Shown: one piece after another, positions 7,925 to 16,929 of the stretch
How positions within the stretch are numbered: the stretch's first letter is position 1
Layout: every line of letters starts with the position of its first letter
Assembly (NCBI GenBank): GCA_039026955.1
Contig: JBCCLH010000005.1
Location: 62,001-126,000, forward strand
DNA length: 64,000 bases
Direction: 5' to 3'
Source: Kordia sp039026955
GTDB taxonomy: Bacteria > Bacteroidota > Bacteroidia > Flavobacteriales > Flavobacteriaceae
Position numbers and translations under genes: made by a program
Notes under the pieces: generated by a model
What the model saw: only the letters and a program-made list of their open reading frames with translations
Told to the model about the DNA's origin: nothing
Databases searched by the model: none

Positions 7925-9691
7925 ATGAATAGATTGTTGTTTTGCTTACTATTTTTTGTGTGTACTGGATTTTACATGTCTGCACAAGAAGATCACATAC
8001 AAATTCCTGATTCTTTAAAAACACAACCTTTTGATACGCTTCAGAAAAAGTTTTATTACTACGAATTCAAAGATGTACAAATCACAGAAAAATATGCGGA
8101 AGCTATGCTTTGGTTAGCTCACAAAAATGAAGATGCTTCTCAAATTCATAAAGCGGAATATTGTACTGCAAGAATTGCTTCTGCTTTGGGCGATAAAGCT
8201 ACTGCAGAGCGTTTTATTAAACAAGCATTGGCACATAGTCGAGCAGAAAATGATAGTGTATACATTCTAAAAAATATTTTTTTACGCGGAAAGATTCATG
8301 CTGATTTTGGAGAATATTTGGAAGCAACGCCTTATTATGTGCAAGCAAAGGATTTGGTCAAAAACGATCCTGATCAAACAAGATTTCATATCATTTCACA
8401 TAGCATTGCTTTGATCAAAAATCAAGTAAATGACGTGCGGAATGCCATTGAGATTTCAAAAAAGAATTTACGTTTTTTTGAAACAAAAGATGAAACCGCT
8501 TTTTATCCGCTCACCATTAATAGCCTTATCCTACTAGGCAGTGCGTATACCAAACTCGCTATTAAACATCTAAACAAGCCTGAATTACATCGCGTGTATA
8601 TCGATTCTTCCATGATATACATTGAAGATGGAATGAAAATAGCAGAAAAGTATGGAGATAAAGAAGCCAAAGTAATGCTTGCGGGAAGCAAAGGTCTTAA
8701 TTTTTATGAGTTAGGAGACTTTAAAGCATGCTTAGAAATTCTAAAAATTGCTGAACAGCAGAGCATTGAACAAGAATTAATGCGAGAACTTCCAATGACT
8801 TATCTCTATCAAGGAAAATCCTATTACAGTTTACAACAATACAATAAAGCTATACTACATTTGGAAAAAGCCTATGAAGCTTCTAAAGAGTTGAAAATCG
8901 ATTTTCCAAATTTACAAGAAACACTGTTTTTATTGGCGAAATCATATAGCGAAGTGGGCGATACTAAAAAAGCGATTCAATACTACGATCTTTTTTATGA
9001 CAAAGACAAAGAAAATGAACAGATGGCCAATATTACTTCCAAAACACTTTATGAGAAGTATGACATTCCTTCTTTCGAGAATCAAATACGAAAATTAAAA
9101 AACGAATCTAAACGTATTGGCAATAAATATACCTATACAAAATATATAGCATGGTCGCTTTTAGTCGCATTTATAAGTATCTTGTTCTTCTACATAAAAC
9201 GACAATACCAATACAAGAAACGTTTTGAAAAACTCTTGGTGCATATCAATACATTAGAACAACAAAAAGAAATTTCAAAAGCTACGCCTGCACAAAAGGA
9301 AACTAACAGAAAGAAACCTAAAATTGCAGATGAAAAGGTGGCAGAAATTCTGAAAAATCTAGAAAAATTTGAAAGAAAAGAACTTTTCTTAAGCAATAAA
9401 TGTACACTTACCTATGTAGCAAAAAAGGTAAATACGAATAGCACGTATTTTTCCATCATACTTCAAGAACATAAAAAGAAAAAGTTTGTACAATATCTTT
9501 CCGATTTACGCATTGAATATGTGCTAAAACGACTGAAGAATGATCCTGTATTTCGATCGTACGATATCAAATCTATTGCACAAGAAGTAGGTTTTAATAC
9601 AGCAGAATCTTTTTCGAAAGCCTTTAAAAAACGAACTGGAATTTATCCTTCTTTCTTCATCAAAAGTCTTGATAAACTGAACGATAGCTAA
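7925..9691 (+). CDS. Second membrane-anchored TPR/AraC regulator
   Basis: A 588-residue paralogue of the protein at 4260 with the same order of parts. The signal peptide ends at about FYMSAQ (21), TPR-like helices cover about 40-390, a membrane helix lies at about 407-424, a basic linker follows, and an AraC-type domain covers about 490-580. The C-terminal halves agree closely (FRSYDIKSIAQE against FRSYDLKSIAEE), while the sensor halves have diverged, which suggests different inputs. Precursor genes follow from 10064. It is probably their regulator, by position only. Confidence 0.85.
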   Translation: MNRLLFCLLFFVCTGFYMSAQEDHIQIPDSLKTQPFDTLQKKFYYYEFKDVQITEKYAEAMLWLAHKNEDASQIHKAEYCTARIASALGDKATAERFIKQALAHSRAENDSVYILKNIFLRGKIHADFGEYLEATPYYVQAKDLVKNDPDQTRFHIISHSIALIKNQVNDVRNAIEISKKNLRFFETKDETAFYPLTINSLILLGSAYTKLAIKHLNKPELHRVYIDSSMIYIEDGMKIAEKYGDKEAKVMLAGSKGLNFYELGDFKACLEILKIAEQQSIEQELMRELPMTYLYQGKSYYSLQQYNKAILHLEKAYEASKELKIDFPNLQETLFLLAKSYSEVGDTKKAIQYYDLFYDKDKENEQMANITSKTLYEKYDIPSFENQIRKLKNESKRIGNKYTYTKYIAWSLLVAFISILFFYIKRQYQYKKRFEKLLVHINTLEQQKEISKATPAQKETNRKKPKIADEKVAEILKNLEKFERKELFLSNKCTLTYVAKKVNTNSTYFSIILQEHKKKKFVQYLSDLRIEYVLKRLKNDPVFRSYDIKSIAQEVGFNTAESFSKAFKKRTGIYPSFFIKSLDKLNDS

Positions 9692-9798
9692 AAAATTAGT
9701 ACTCGTTTTTTTAAAATATCGACTTATTTATTTTGTTACAAGCCGCTGTTGCATGTAATTTAACGTTCACTTAGAAAACCTGTTAATTTACATTCATA

Positions 9799-9922
9799 AT
9801 GAGAGAAGAAAAAAAAGTCCCCTAAAAAAAGCTCAAAATTATCCCTAAAAGCCAACTACGTTGAGATAGTCCCAGAGCATTCAGAAGAAATAATTGAAAA
9901 TATTTTGACACAAGCGTCCTAA
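9799..9922 (+). pseudogene. Possible frameshifted small ORF
   Basis: An ATG at 9799 reads MREEKKVP and stops at 9823. The +1 frame across an A-run continues PKKSSKLSLKANYVEIVPEH and on to a TAA at 9920-9922, giving about 40 residues if joined. The Lys-rich start recalls the precursor leaders, but no GG or Cys core follows. It may be a relic or chance. The rest of 9692-10063 shows no other gene. Confidence 0.2.
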
Positions 9923-10063
9923 AATGCCAATCTCGATTATTGAGCACCATTTACATGAAGTAGCTTGCTATACCCTGAGAGATGTGCAAATTCAAAATGA
10001 AATTAGCATGTTGACTTGCTACTACTTCAATATTAATTTATCAAAATCATTAAATCCATTCGT

Positions 10064-10312
10064 ATGAAAAAGTATAAAAAGCTGTCATTGAAAAAAGTGA
10101 ATATTGCATCCATGAATCATCTAAAAATTAACAAAGGTGGAACCAATGCAGTAACTGATTTATGTGATTCAAAGCTGGTATGTTCGGAAGATCTCTCAAT
10201 ATTCCAAACTCTTTGCTGTGATGTAAGGGTAGACGAAAGTACGCCAGAAGTTACCTGTATTACCATAGAAGACAATTGCAAAACAAAAATGACAAGAGCT
10301 TGTACGATCTAA
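10064..10312 (+). CDS. RiPP-like precursor peptide
   Basis: An 82-residue peptide. The leader KKLSLKKVNIASMNHL ends in KGG at about 24-26. The core has seven Cys, including a CC pair. Its C-terminal block TCITIEDNCKTKMTRACTI is almost repeated in the next gene (TCITVENNCKTKTTRGYTI), so the two are recent duplicates. Their leaders are of the KVxIAS subtype also seen at 6104 and 10718. No modification enzyme is adjacent. Confidence 0.65.
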   Translation: MKKYKKLSLKKVNIASMNHLKINKGGTNAVTDLCDSKLVCSEDLSIFQTLCCDVRVDESTPEVTCITIEDNCKTKMTRACTI

Positions 10313-10376
10313 TTTAAATATAAAATTAGTGCTACTAAATCAACATAAATTTACAAATCATTAAATCCTTATTATT

Positions 10377-10577
10377 ATGAAAATGAAGAAAAAACTGTTA
10401 TTCAAAAAAGTAAGTATCGCTTCAATCAATCATTTACAAAGCCTTAACGGAGGCGGTACTATCCCAACAACCGATCCTGGCAATGGTTGTTTCTCCGAAG
10501 AAACTGCTCCAGAAACTACCTGTATTACCGTAGAAAATAACTGTAAAACAAAAACTACGAGAGGCTACACAATTTAA
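10377..10577 (+). CDS. RiPP-like precursor peptide
   Basis: A 66-residue peptide starting MKMKKKLLFKKVSIASINHL, with NGGG at about 25-28. The core is shorter than in the gene 64 bp upstream, with three Cys and many Thr, and keeps the shared tail ETTCITVENNCKTKTTRGYT. It is probably co-transcribed with 10064. Confidence 0.65.
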   Translation: MKMKKKLLFKKVSIASINHLQSLNGGGTIPTTDPGNGCFSEETAPETTCITVENNCKTKTTRGYTI

Positions 10578-10630
10578 AAACACATGAAGAAATTGCTCAA
10601 TAATATAGCACCATAGATGATCCAGTGATT

Positions 10631-10685
10631 TTTCTCTTAAAAGTTTGTTACAACTTTTTATTTACTAAAGAAGTAATCGTAAATT
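10631..10685 (+). promoter_or_regulatory. Duplicated upstream box, copy B
   Basis: Second copy of the 55-bp box at 7821-7875, with about six to seven differences. It ends 32 bp before the ATG of the 52-residue precursor at 10718. Confidence 0.5.
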
Positions 10686-10717
10686 AACTAAGAATTTTAA
10701 TATTTAAATTACATAGC

Positions 10718-10876
10718 ATGAAGAAGAAAAAACAAAAATTATCTATTAAAAAAACTAAGATTGCTTCTATTAGTAATTCAAAAGAAATCTATTTTATTGT
10801 TGGAGGCAATAAAGAGCAAACAGAAACTAGTTGTGCTTGTCCTACACCTACAACAAGAGGTGCAGGATCTTTATGA
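10718..10876 (+). CDS. Small RiPP-like precursor peptide (52 aa)
   Basis: A short ORF with leader KKQKLSIKKTKIASISN and VGG at about 28-30. The 22-residue core, NKEQTETSCACP and on, has two Cys and several Thr/Ser and ends GAGSL. The leader clearly belongs with 10064 and 10377 (K-x-x-IAS). A duplicated promoter-region box lies upstream and a terminator follows at 10945. Confidence 0.6.
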   Translation: MKKKKQKLSIKKTKIASISNSKEIYFIVGGNKEQTETSCACPTPTTRGAGSL

Positions 10877-10944
10877 TCTAATACCAATTAAACTATAAAA
10901 TTCAACTTTAGAGACGAAGTTGCTTTGGTATAAAAAAGCTACGA

Positions 10945-10978
10945 ACGCTGAACTTTTAAAAAGTTCAGTGTTTTTTTG
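10945..10978 (+). terminator. Terminator behind the 10-kb precursor group
   Basis: CGCTGAACTTTT pairs with AAAAGTTCAGTG, followed by seven T. It ends plus-strand transcripts and abuts the stop codon of the convergent DUF5686 gene. Confidence 0.75.
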
Positions 10979-10981
10979 TGT

Positions 10982-13504
10982 CTAAAAGTAAAATCCAAAC
11001 GCACCTGTGACGCCAAATTTTCGGGCGTCAATGTTGTTTCTATAATTTCCTCTAAAGTTAAAATCGATTCGGAAGACTTTAAAGATGTTTCCAATTCCGA
11101 ACGAATATTCCCAGTAAATTTGCTGATTTGGTGCAATGATTTCTGGCGTAAGTCCTCTAAACGGCAGACTTTCAAATGCAGGAATATTCATGTCTACATT
11201 TTCCTGTGAAATTTCTCCCCAAACTCCGCGAATACTCACGATTTCACGCAGATTCAGTTTTCGCAAAAACGGGATTCTTGAAAAAATACGTCCGTTAAAA
11301 TTATGTTCTATGTGTAAAGAAGCGTACGTATCTGTCACAAATTCATAGAAATTCAACTGCGAGAAGGTATTGTGAATTGAGAAATACGCTTGGTTTCCTG
11401 GCACTACATTTAATAAACTTAATGGCACGGTTCCAAAGGTTTTTCCAGTTTCAAAAGTGGTAAATGTGCGTCCAAATCCGCCAATTTGAAAAGGTTGTCT
11501 GTAGAATAATTGCAGTCTGGAATAATTAAAATCACTATTGAATAAACCTTCTACACCACGTGCATAATTTAAATAAATTCGTGGGAAATCCGTATTTACC
11601 AATTTACGCTCCACACCATGACGAATGGTTTTTCTTCCTGGCGTCATATCAATCGAAAAGTTCACTTCCGACTGTACTAATCGATCATTAATTCCATTCG
11701 GCGCCTGCGGATCAATATATGATAAACTAAAGGTTGATGGCGACGCAGATCGTGTGGTTTTATAGGAACTTCCCAAACGGAACGTCAAATTCTTGACGGG
11801 TTCCATCTCGATAGCCAGCGTAGATAAATTGATATCTGTCAAACGATCACTATTTCCAGAAGCCAGTAAAGCAGACGAAGCAAAACTTCGTCCCAGCACA
11901 TTGTCATTGACCGTTAAACTCACTCCTGTTTGTTCGACATCCCGTCGATTTCCGGCGGAAATAATCAATCGGTTTTTAGGGTTGAGGAGCCACTTTCCTG
12001 AAATTCCATATTTAAATCGGTTGTCTCTAAAACCGTATGCGCCGTATCCTTCAATACGCCATTTATCATTTGGTCCAAAATACGTTCGTCCACCCGCGCG
12101 AATTCGAATTCCTTCTACATCATTGAATCCAAATGTGGAGAAAATAGGTCCGTAATCCAAATTGAGCTTATCAAACTCAACATATCCTGAAGCTAGGATA
12201 GAAGCCAAGTTATACAGACGTTTGAATTTGGGGACAGTTTTCAAGGTGTCTAGCATTTTATAGACACCTTTTTCATCTTTATTCAGCTTTTCCATCCGGT
12301 TTTCTGCCCAAAACGCATCATCCCGCTCATAAATTTCAGGATTATACGGATTGATTTCTTCGTTGTAAAAGTCAGAAGGTTTCTCTTGATCAAAAACATA
12401 ATTGTCATACAAAGTCGTACGTTTTCCGTAGACTCCTTTGGATTTTTCCTTTTTATTCAAGGCGAAATCAGACAACATATAATCGCGCTTTAGCAAAAAT
12501 ACAGAATCATTCAACACATCAAATTCTTGCTCTATATAAATTTCTTTTACCCAGTTGATATTGGCGCTTTTACTGGCTTGAAGATTAATCTTCTTGATCG
12601 CAAACGTAGAATCATTCACCCAAAAATCACCTTTAAACGTCAACTCGTTTTTCCGTCTCGGATAAAAGACAATATTATAACACCATTTATTGTCAATAAA
12701 CGCAGTATCCACCAAGACATAATTATACGTATTGATTCCTGTGCGCGACAATGGACTTGTAAAACTCTTGTCGAAAAACTTTAAATAGTTGTTGTAAATA
12801 TCGTAATCGGCATACAAATCTTTGATGAAAGAGGTAATAGTTTCGTTGCTACTAAACCCAGAGTTTTTATTCCCAATTAAGTCTTCTTTCTCTTTGTTTC
12901 GTTCGTTATCACCGTAGACTTTTGAGACAGCTTCATTGATGAAAATTGGCAGATAGGTTTTTCCCGTAATGCTTGAAGTGTCAATTTCTTTGAAGATAAA
13001 TTCCATCCCACGAAACAGTCTGCTTTTCATCATCGCACTGTCGATGGTATTCAAATCAAACTCTACTTTTTCGTATTTGTCGTAGGCATACTGTTTGAAT
13101 TGCCGAATTCCGTTGAAGCGTTTTCGCTTCCAAATTTTACGGAGTATATCAATCGCAGGATTGTTCTTTTTGGGCTGTTTTCCCGAAACAATCACCACTG
13201 CTTTTAGTTTTTCACCTTGTTCTAAGGTGACTTCCATTTTATAATTTACCTTTTTTGTCAGTTCGACTTCCTTCGTTTCATATCCCACAAAAGAAAAGAC
13301 GACAACTTTATACGTTTTATCAGATTCCAAATAAAAGCGACCATTTTCATTACTGATGGTTCCTTCAATAGAATTCTTAAAAACAACATTAGCAAAAGGT
13401 ACAGGTTCCCCTGACGAATCTTTAATTACTCCGCTTACTTTTGTTTGGGAAAAACCTGTATAGCAAAATAAAAAGGCTAAAAAGCAATATAGTGTACTCC
13501 TCAA
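10982..13504 (-). CDS. DUF5686 outer-membrane protein with CarboxypepD-like domain
   Basis: An 840-residue protein. The signal peptide ends at YTGFSQ (about 20). A carboxypeptidase-regulatory-like beta domain covers about 22-95 (VSGVIKDSSGEPVPFANVVF, then GYET). The remainder has the DUF5686 layout and ends in beta-barrel-like alternating strands with an aromatic last residue (GAFGFYF). These proteins resemble TonB-dependent receptors but lack a plug domain, and their cargo is unknown. Proposed location is the outer membrane. It is a single-gene unit between two terminators. Confidence 0.85.
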   Translation of the reverse strand: MRSTLYCFLAFLFCYTGFSQTKVSGVIKDSSGEPVPFANVVFKNSIEGTISNENGRFYLESDKTYKVVVFSFVGYETKEVELTKKVNYKMEVTLEQGEKLKAVVIVSGKQPKKNNPAIDILRKIWKRKRFNGIRQFKQYAYDKYEKVEFDLNTIDSAMMKSRLFRGMEFIFKEIDTSSITGKTYLPIFINEAVSKVYGDNERNKEKEDLIGNKNSGFSSNETITSFIKDLYADYDIYNNYLKFFDKSFTSPLSRTGINTYNYVLVDTAFIDNKWCYNIVFYPRRKNELTFKGDFWVNDSTFAIKKINLQASKSANINWVKEIYIEQEFDVLNDSVFLLKRDYMLSDFALNKKEKSKGVYGKRTTLYDNYVFDQEKPSDFYNEEINPYNPEIYERDDAFWAENRMEKLNKDEKGVYKMLDTLKTVPKFKRLYNLASILASGYVEFDKLNLDYGPIFSTFGFNDVEGIRIRAGGRTYFGPNDKWRIEGYGAYGFRDNRFKYGISGKWLLNPKNRLIISAGNRRDVEQTGVSLTVNDNVLGRSFASSALLASGNSDRLTDINLSTLAIEMEPVKNLTFRLGSSYKTTRSASPSTFSLSYIDPQAPNGINDRLVQSEVNFSIDMTPGRKTIRHGVERKLVNTDFPRIYLNYARGVEGLFNSDFNYSRLQLFYRQPFQIGGFGRTFTTFETGKTFGTVPLSLLNVVPGNQAYFSIHNTFSQLNFYEFVTDTYASLHIEHNFNGRIFSRIPFLRKLNLREIVSIRGVWGEISQENVDMNIPAFESLPFRGLTPEIIAPNQQIYWEYSFGIGNIFKVFRIDFNFRGNYRNNIDARKFGVTGAFGFYF

Positions 13505-13517
13505 ATTTGTATCATTT

Positions 13518-13556
13518 TAAAAACAAAAACTTCATCAACAAACATGCCGATGAAGC
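13518..13556 (-). terminator. Terminator after pdhB
   Basis: Read on the minus strand, CTTCATC and GATGAAG (13530-13555) form a hairpin followed by a T-rich tract. It separates pdhB from the DUF5686 gene. Confidence 0.6.
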
Positions 13557-13580
13557 TTCTATAATGTTAAAAGTTCATGT

Positions 13581-14558
13581 TTATTTGTACATAACTTTCT
13601 TTACAGCTTTCATTACATCATTTTTATTTGGCAACCATTCTTCCAATAACACTGGAGAATAAGGTGCTGGCGTATCAGCTGTATTTATTTTTTGAATTGG
13701 CGCATCTAAATAATCGAATGCTTGTGCTTGTACTTGGTATACGATTTCCGTCGCAACGTTTCCAAATGGCCAAGCTTCTTCTAAAATAACCAATCTATTT
13801 GTCTTCTTTACGGAAGTTAAAATGGCGTCGTGATCCATTGGACGCACTGTACGCAAATCGATTACTTCACATGAAATTCCTTCCTTTGCTAATTCATCTG
13901 CAGCTTTGTAAGCTTCTTTGATGATTTTTCCGAAAGAAACGATTGTTACATCGGTTCCTTCACGTTTGATATCTGCAACTCCTAAAGGAATGGTGTATTC
14001 TCCTTCTGGCACTTCACCTTTATCGCCATACATTTGCTCAGATTCCATAAAAATTACTGGATCATCATCTCTGATCGCTGTTTTTAATAATCCTTTCGCA
14101 TCATACGGATTTGATGGAACGACTACTTTCAATCCTGGACAGTTTGCATACCAGCTTTCAAAAGCCTGCGAGTGTGTTGCTGCCAATTGTCCTGCCGAAG
14201 CTGTTGGACCACGGAAAACAATTGGAATATTCAATTGTCCACCTGTCATTTGACGCATTTTTGCAGCATTATTTATGATTTGATCGATTCCAACCAACGA
14301 AAAGTTGAAGGTCATGAATTCAATAATTGGTCGGTTTCCGTTCATTGCTGAACCAACTCCAATCCCTGCAAATCCAAGTTCTGCAATCGGCGTATCGATT
14401 ACTCTGTCTGCTCCAAACTCGTCAAGCATACCTTTAGAGGCTTTGTATGCTCCGTTATATTCGGCAACTTCTTCTCCCATTAAGTAAATGCTTTCATCTG
14501 TGCGCATTTCTTCGCTCATAGCTTCAGCTACCGCTTCTCTAAACTGTATTGTTCTCAT
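13581..14558 (-). CDS. pdhB: Pyruvate dehydrogenase E1 component, beta subunit
   Basis: A 325-residue transketolase-type subunit that forms the alpha2beta2 E1 of the pyruvate dehydrogenase complex. Visible blocks are the N-terminal MRTIQFREAVAEAMSEEM, the cofactor-side PIAELGFAGIGVGSAMNG (about 57-74), GPTASAGQLAATHSQAFESW (115-134) and the C-terminal LRTVRPMD and EEAWPFGNVA. It lies alone, with the alpha subunit not in the window. A TATTTTTG -7 element lies at 14590-14597 on this strand, with no clear -33 partner. Family members also include 2-oxoisovalerate dehydrogenases, but the spacing and blocks fit PdhB best. Confidence 0.9.
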   Translation of the reverse strand: MRTIQFREAVAEAMSEEMRTDESIYLMGEEVAEYNGAYKASKGMLDEFGADRVIDTPIAELGFAGIGVGSAMNGNRPIIEFMTFNFSLVGIDQIINNAAKMRQMTGGQLNIPIVFRGPTASAGQLAATHSQAFESWYANCPGLKVVVPSNPYDAKGLLKTAIRDDDPVIFMESEQMYGDKGEVPEGEYTIPLGVADIKREGTDVTIVSFGKIIKEAYKAADELAKEGISCEVIDLRTVRPMDHDAILTSVKKTNRLVILEEAWPFGNVATEIVYQVQAQAFDYLDAPIQKINTADTPAPYSPVLLEEWLPNKNDVMKAVKKVMYK

Positions 14559-15008
14559 ACAATTATTTATGTTTTAAAAAAGTGAAAAACAAAAATAACA
14601 ATTAATTCCAAAAATGGGGATTCCAATATCAAACATTTCACAAAGAAGAATGTTTTTATGATTTCTTTAGTAAAATGATACACTCTTTGAAAATCTTCTT
14701 GATTTTATGGTGTGAAAAGTGTTAAAATTAGTGGGTTGCAATTTTGTCAAAAAATAGATGCTTCTCGAAGAACAATCCATAAAAAGTATAGAAAAGAAAA
14801 ATTGCTCAATTCTCAGCCAAAATCGAATTTATCTTTGCTAAAATTATGATGAATTCAACCTAAAAGGCATAAAAAATTATTGATAATTGAAAAAATTAGA
14901 CGAAAAACAAAAAATATTGAAAATTTATTATGCGCGCATAGCATTTTTAGAGAAATATTCTGTATATTCGTCGAAAATTTAAAATTTCAATTAAAACATA
15001 TAAATTCC
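14559..15008. other. 450-bp divergent intergenic region, pdhB/etfB
   Basis: The region is AT-rich and holds no convincing gene. A minus-strand TATTTTTG (14590-14597) could serve pdhB. A plus-strand TATCTTTG (14830-14837) could serve etfB, giving a leader of about 165 nt, but its nearest TTG is 25 nt upstream, longer than normal. An in-frame extension of etfB back to 14880 is possible but not conserved. Confidence 0.4.
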
Positions 15009-15755
15009 ATGAAAATATTAGTATGTATTAGTCATGTACCAGATACCACTTCAAAGATCAACTTTACCGAAAGCGACACTAAATTTGATACTACTGGTGT
15101 ACAGTTTGTGATTAACCCAAATGACGAGTTTGGATTAACGCGTGCCATGTGGTTTAAAGAAAAGCAAGGAGCTTCTGTAGATGTTGTCAATGTGGGAGGT
15201 GCAGAAACAGAACCAACACTTCGTAAAGCCCTAGCCATCGGAGCTGATAGAGCGATTCGTGTCAATGCAGAAGCAACTGACGGATTTTTTGTAGCGAAAC
15301 AATTGGCAGCGGTTGTAAAAGAAGGTGGCTATGATTTAGTCATTGCAGGAAGAGAATCAATTGATTACAATGGAGGAATGGTTCCTGGGATGTTAGCAGA
15401 AATAACAGGTGCTAATTTTATTAACACATGTATCGGATTAGAGATTGAAGGAACAGCGGTTACGGCTGTACGTGAAATTGATGGAGGAAAAGAAACTTCT
15501 AAAACTTCACTTCCGTTAGTCATTGGAGGACAAAAAGGATTGGTAGAAGAAAGTGATCTTCGCATACCAAACATGAGAGGAATTATGATGGCACGTAAAA
15601 AGCCATTGAATGTGATTGATCCTGTAGATGCAGGAAAAGAAACTGCAGCGGTAAAGTTTGAAAAGCCTGCACCAAAAGGAGCTGTGAAGTTAGTAGACGC
15701 AGGAGATATTGATGAATTGATCAACTTATTGCACAACGAAGCGAAGGTAATTTAA
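15009..15755 (+). CDS. etfB: Electron transfer flavoprotein, beta subunit
   Basis: A 248-residue subunit that with EtfA forms the FAD-containing electron shuttle from acyl-CoA dehydrogenases to the respiratory chain. I chose the ATG at 15009 because the protein then begins MKILVCISHVPDTTSKI, the normal family start. The frame is open for 43 codons further upstream with atypical sequence. Family blocks seen are NPNDEFGLTRA and AGRESIDYNGGMVPGMLAE. etfA follows after 112 bp containing two small hairpins. Confidence 0.93.
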   Translation: MKILVCISHVPDTTSKINFTESDTKFDTTGVQFVINPNDEFGLTRAMWFKEKQGASVDVVNVGGAETEPTLRKALAIGADRAIRVNAEATDGFFVAKQLAAVVKEGGYDLVIAGRESIDYNGGMVPGMLAEITGANFINTCIGLEIEGTAVTAVREIDGGKETSKTSLPLVIGGQKGLVEESDLRIPNMRGIMMARKKPLNVIDPVDAGKETAAVKFEKPAPKGAVKLVDAGDIDELINLLHNEAKVI

Positions 15756-15769
15756 TCTGTGATTAAATC

Positions 15770-15850
15770 ATTCCGAATTTATTTCGGAATCTTTTCAATC
15801 AATAAACTAATGTAATCATTTAACAGATCCTGTATCAAGTTCAGGATAAT
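15770..15850 (+). repeat. Two hairpins in the etfB-etfA gap
   Basis: ATTCCGAA/TTCGGAAT (15770-15790, 5-nt loop) and ATCCTG/CAGGAT (15827-15847). The second, with TATCAAGTTCAGG, resembles the inner palindrome of the ~135-bp repeats (TTCAGGACTTGATCCAGAA). Neither is followed by a strong T-run, so they may tune etfB/etfA levels rather than terminate. Confidence 0.45.
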
Positions 15851-15867
15851 TTTAAAAAAGTAAAATC

Positions 15868-16836
15868 ATGTCAGTTTTAGTATATACAGAATCAGAAAAC
15901 GGAAAATTTAAAAAGGCAGCTTTTGAAGTTGCATCCTATGCAAAAGAAGTTGCAACCCAACTAGGAACGACAGTAACTGCAGTTGCAATCAATGTTGAAG
16001 ATACAGCAGAATTAGGAAACTACGGAGTAGATAAAGTATTGACAGTATCTACAGACTCATTAAAAGATTTCAACGCAAAAGCCTATGCGTCTACAATTCA
16101 CCAAGCAGCAGCAAATGAAGATGCCAAAGTGGTGATTGTAAGTTCAAGTGCAGACAGCAAAACTCTAGCACCAATCTTAGCCGTGAATTTAAATGCAGGA
16201 TATGCTTCTAACGTAGTGGCTGCTCCATCAAGCACAAGTCCATTTACAGTAAAAAGAACAGCATTTACCAACAAAGCATTCAATATGACAGAAATCAATT
16301 CTGAAGTAAAAATCGTAGGTGTTTCTAACAATGCGTTTGGTTTAGTTGAAAACTCAGGTGCTGCGGCAACAGAAGCATTCGCACCAAACCTAGATGATTC
16401 TTTATTTGGTGTAAAAGTAGAATCACTAGATAAAGTAACAGGAAAAGTAACGATTGCAGATGCAGAAGTAGTCGTTTCAGCCGGAAGAGGATTAAAAGGT
16501 CCTGAAAACTGGGGAATGGTAGAAGAATTAGCAGACGTTTTAGGTGGAGCAACGGCTTGTTCAAAGCCAGTTTCTGACTTAGGATGGAGACCGCATGGAG
16601 AGCACGTAGGACAAACAGGAAAGCCTGTGGCATCTAACTTATACATTGCCATTGGAATCTCTGGAGCGATTCAGCATTTAGCTGGAATTAATGCCTCTAA
16701 AATAAAAGTTGTCATCAATACGGACCCAGAAGCTCCTTTCTTTAAAGCAGCTGATTACGGGGTTGTGGGAGACGCTTTTGAAGTAGTTCCACAACTAATC
16801 GAAAAATTGAAGGAATTTAAAGCGAATAACGCATAA
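15868..16836 (+). CDS. etfA: Electron transfer flavoprotein, alpha subunit
   Basis: A 322-residue subunit. The N-terminal domain (1-190) pairs with EtfB. The C-terminal FAD domain holds the signature blocks GRGLKGPENW (about 206-215), SKPVSDLGW, GQTGKPVASNLYIAIGISGA and VVINTDPEAPFFKAADYGVV. Cytosolic. Transcribed with etfB and closed by a strong terminator at 16860. Confidence 0.95.
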   Translation: MSVLVYTESENGKFKKAAFEVASYAKEVATQLGTTVTAVAINVEDTAELGNYGVDKVLTVSTDSLKDFNAKAYASTIHQAAANEDAKVVIVSSSADSKTLAPILAVNLNAGYASNVVAAPSSTSPFTVKRTAFTNKAFNMTEINSEVKIVGVSNNAFGLVENSGAAATEAFAPNLDDSLFGVKVESLDKVTGKVTIADAEVVVSAGRGLKGPENWGMVEELADVLGGATACSKPVSDLGWRPHGEHVGQTGKPVASNLYIAIGISGAIQHLAGINASKIKVVINTDPEAPFFKAADYGVVGDAFEVVPQLIEKLKEFKANNA

Positions 16837-16859
16837 TTTTTGTTAAATTGTGCCCAACA

Positions 16860-16907
16860 AAGGGCTATCTAAAAATGGGAATCCCTTTTTTAGATAGCCT
16901 TTTTTTA
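16860..16907 (+). terminator. Terminator of etfBA
   Basis: GGCTATCTAAAAA and TTTTTAGATAGCC form a long stem ending in a run of T. The next gene begins 23 bp later. Confidence 0.85.
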
Positions 16908-16929
16908 TGAGAATGCATTTCAGAGACAA

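Noticed and set aside
14880..15008. A 43-codon N-terminal extension of EtfB
   Set aside because: EtfB proteins start at the MKILVCISHVPD block. The extension is AT-rich, and a -7-like element lies just before it, so it is more likely leader RNA.
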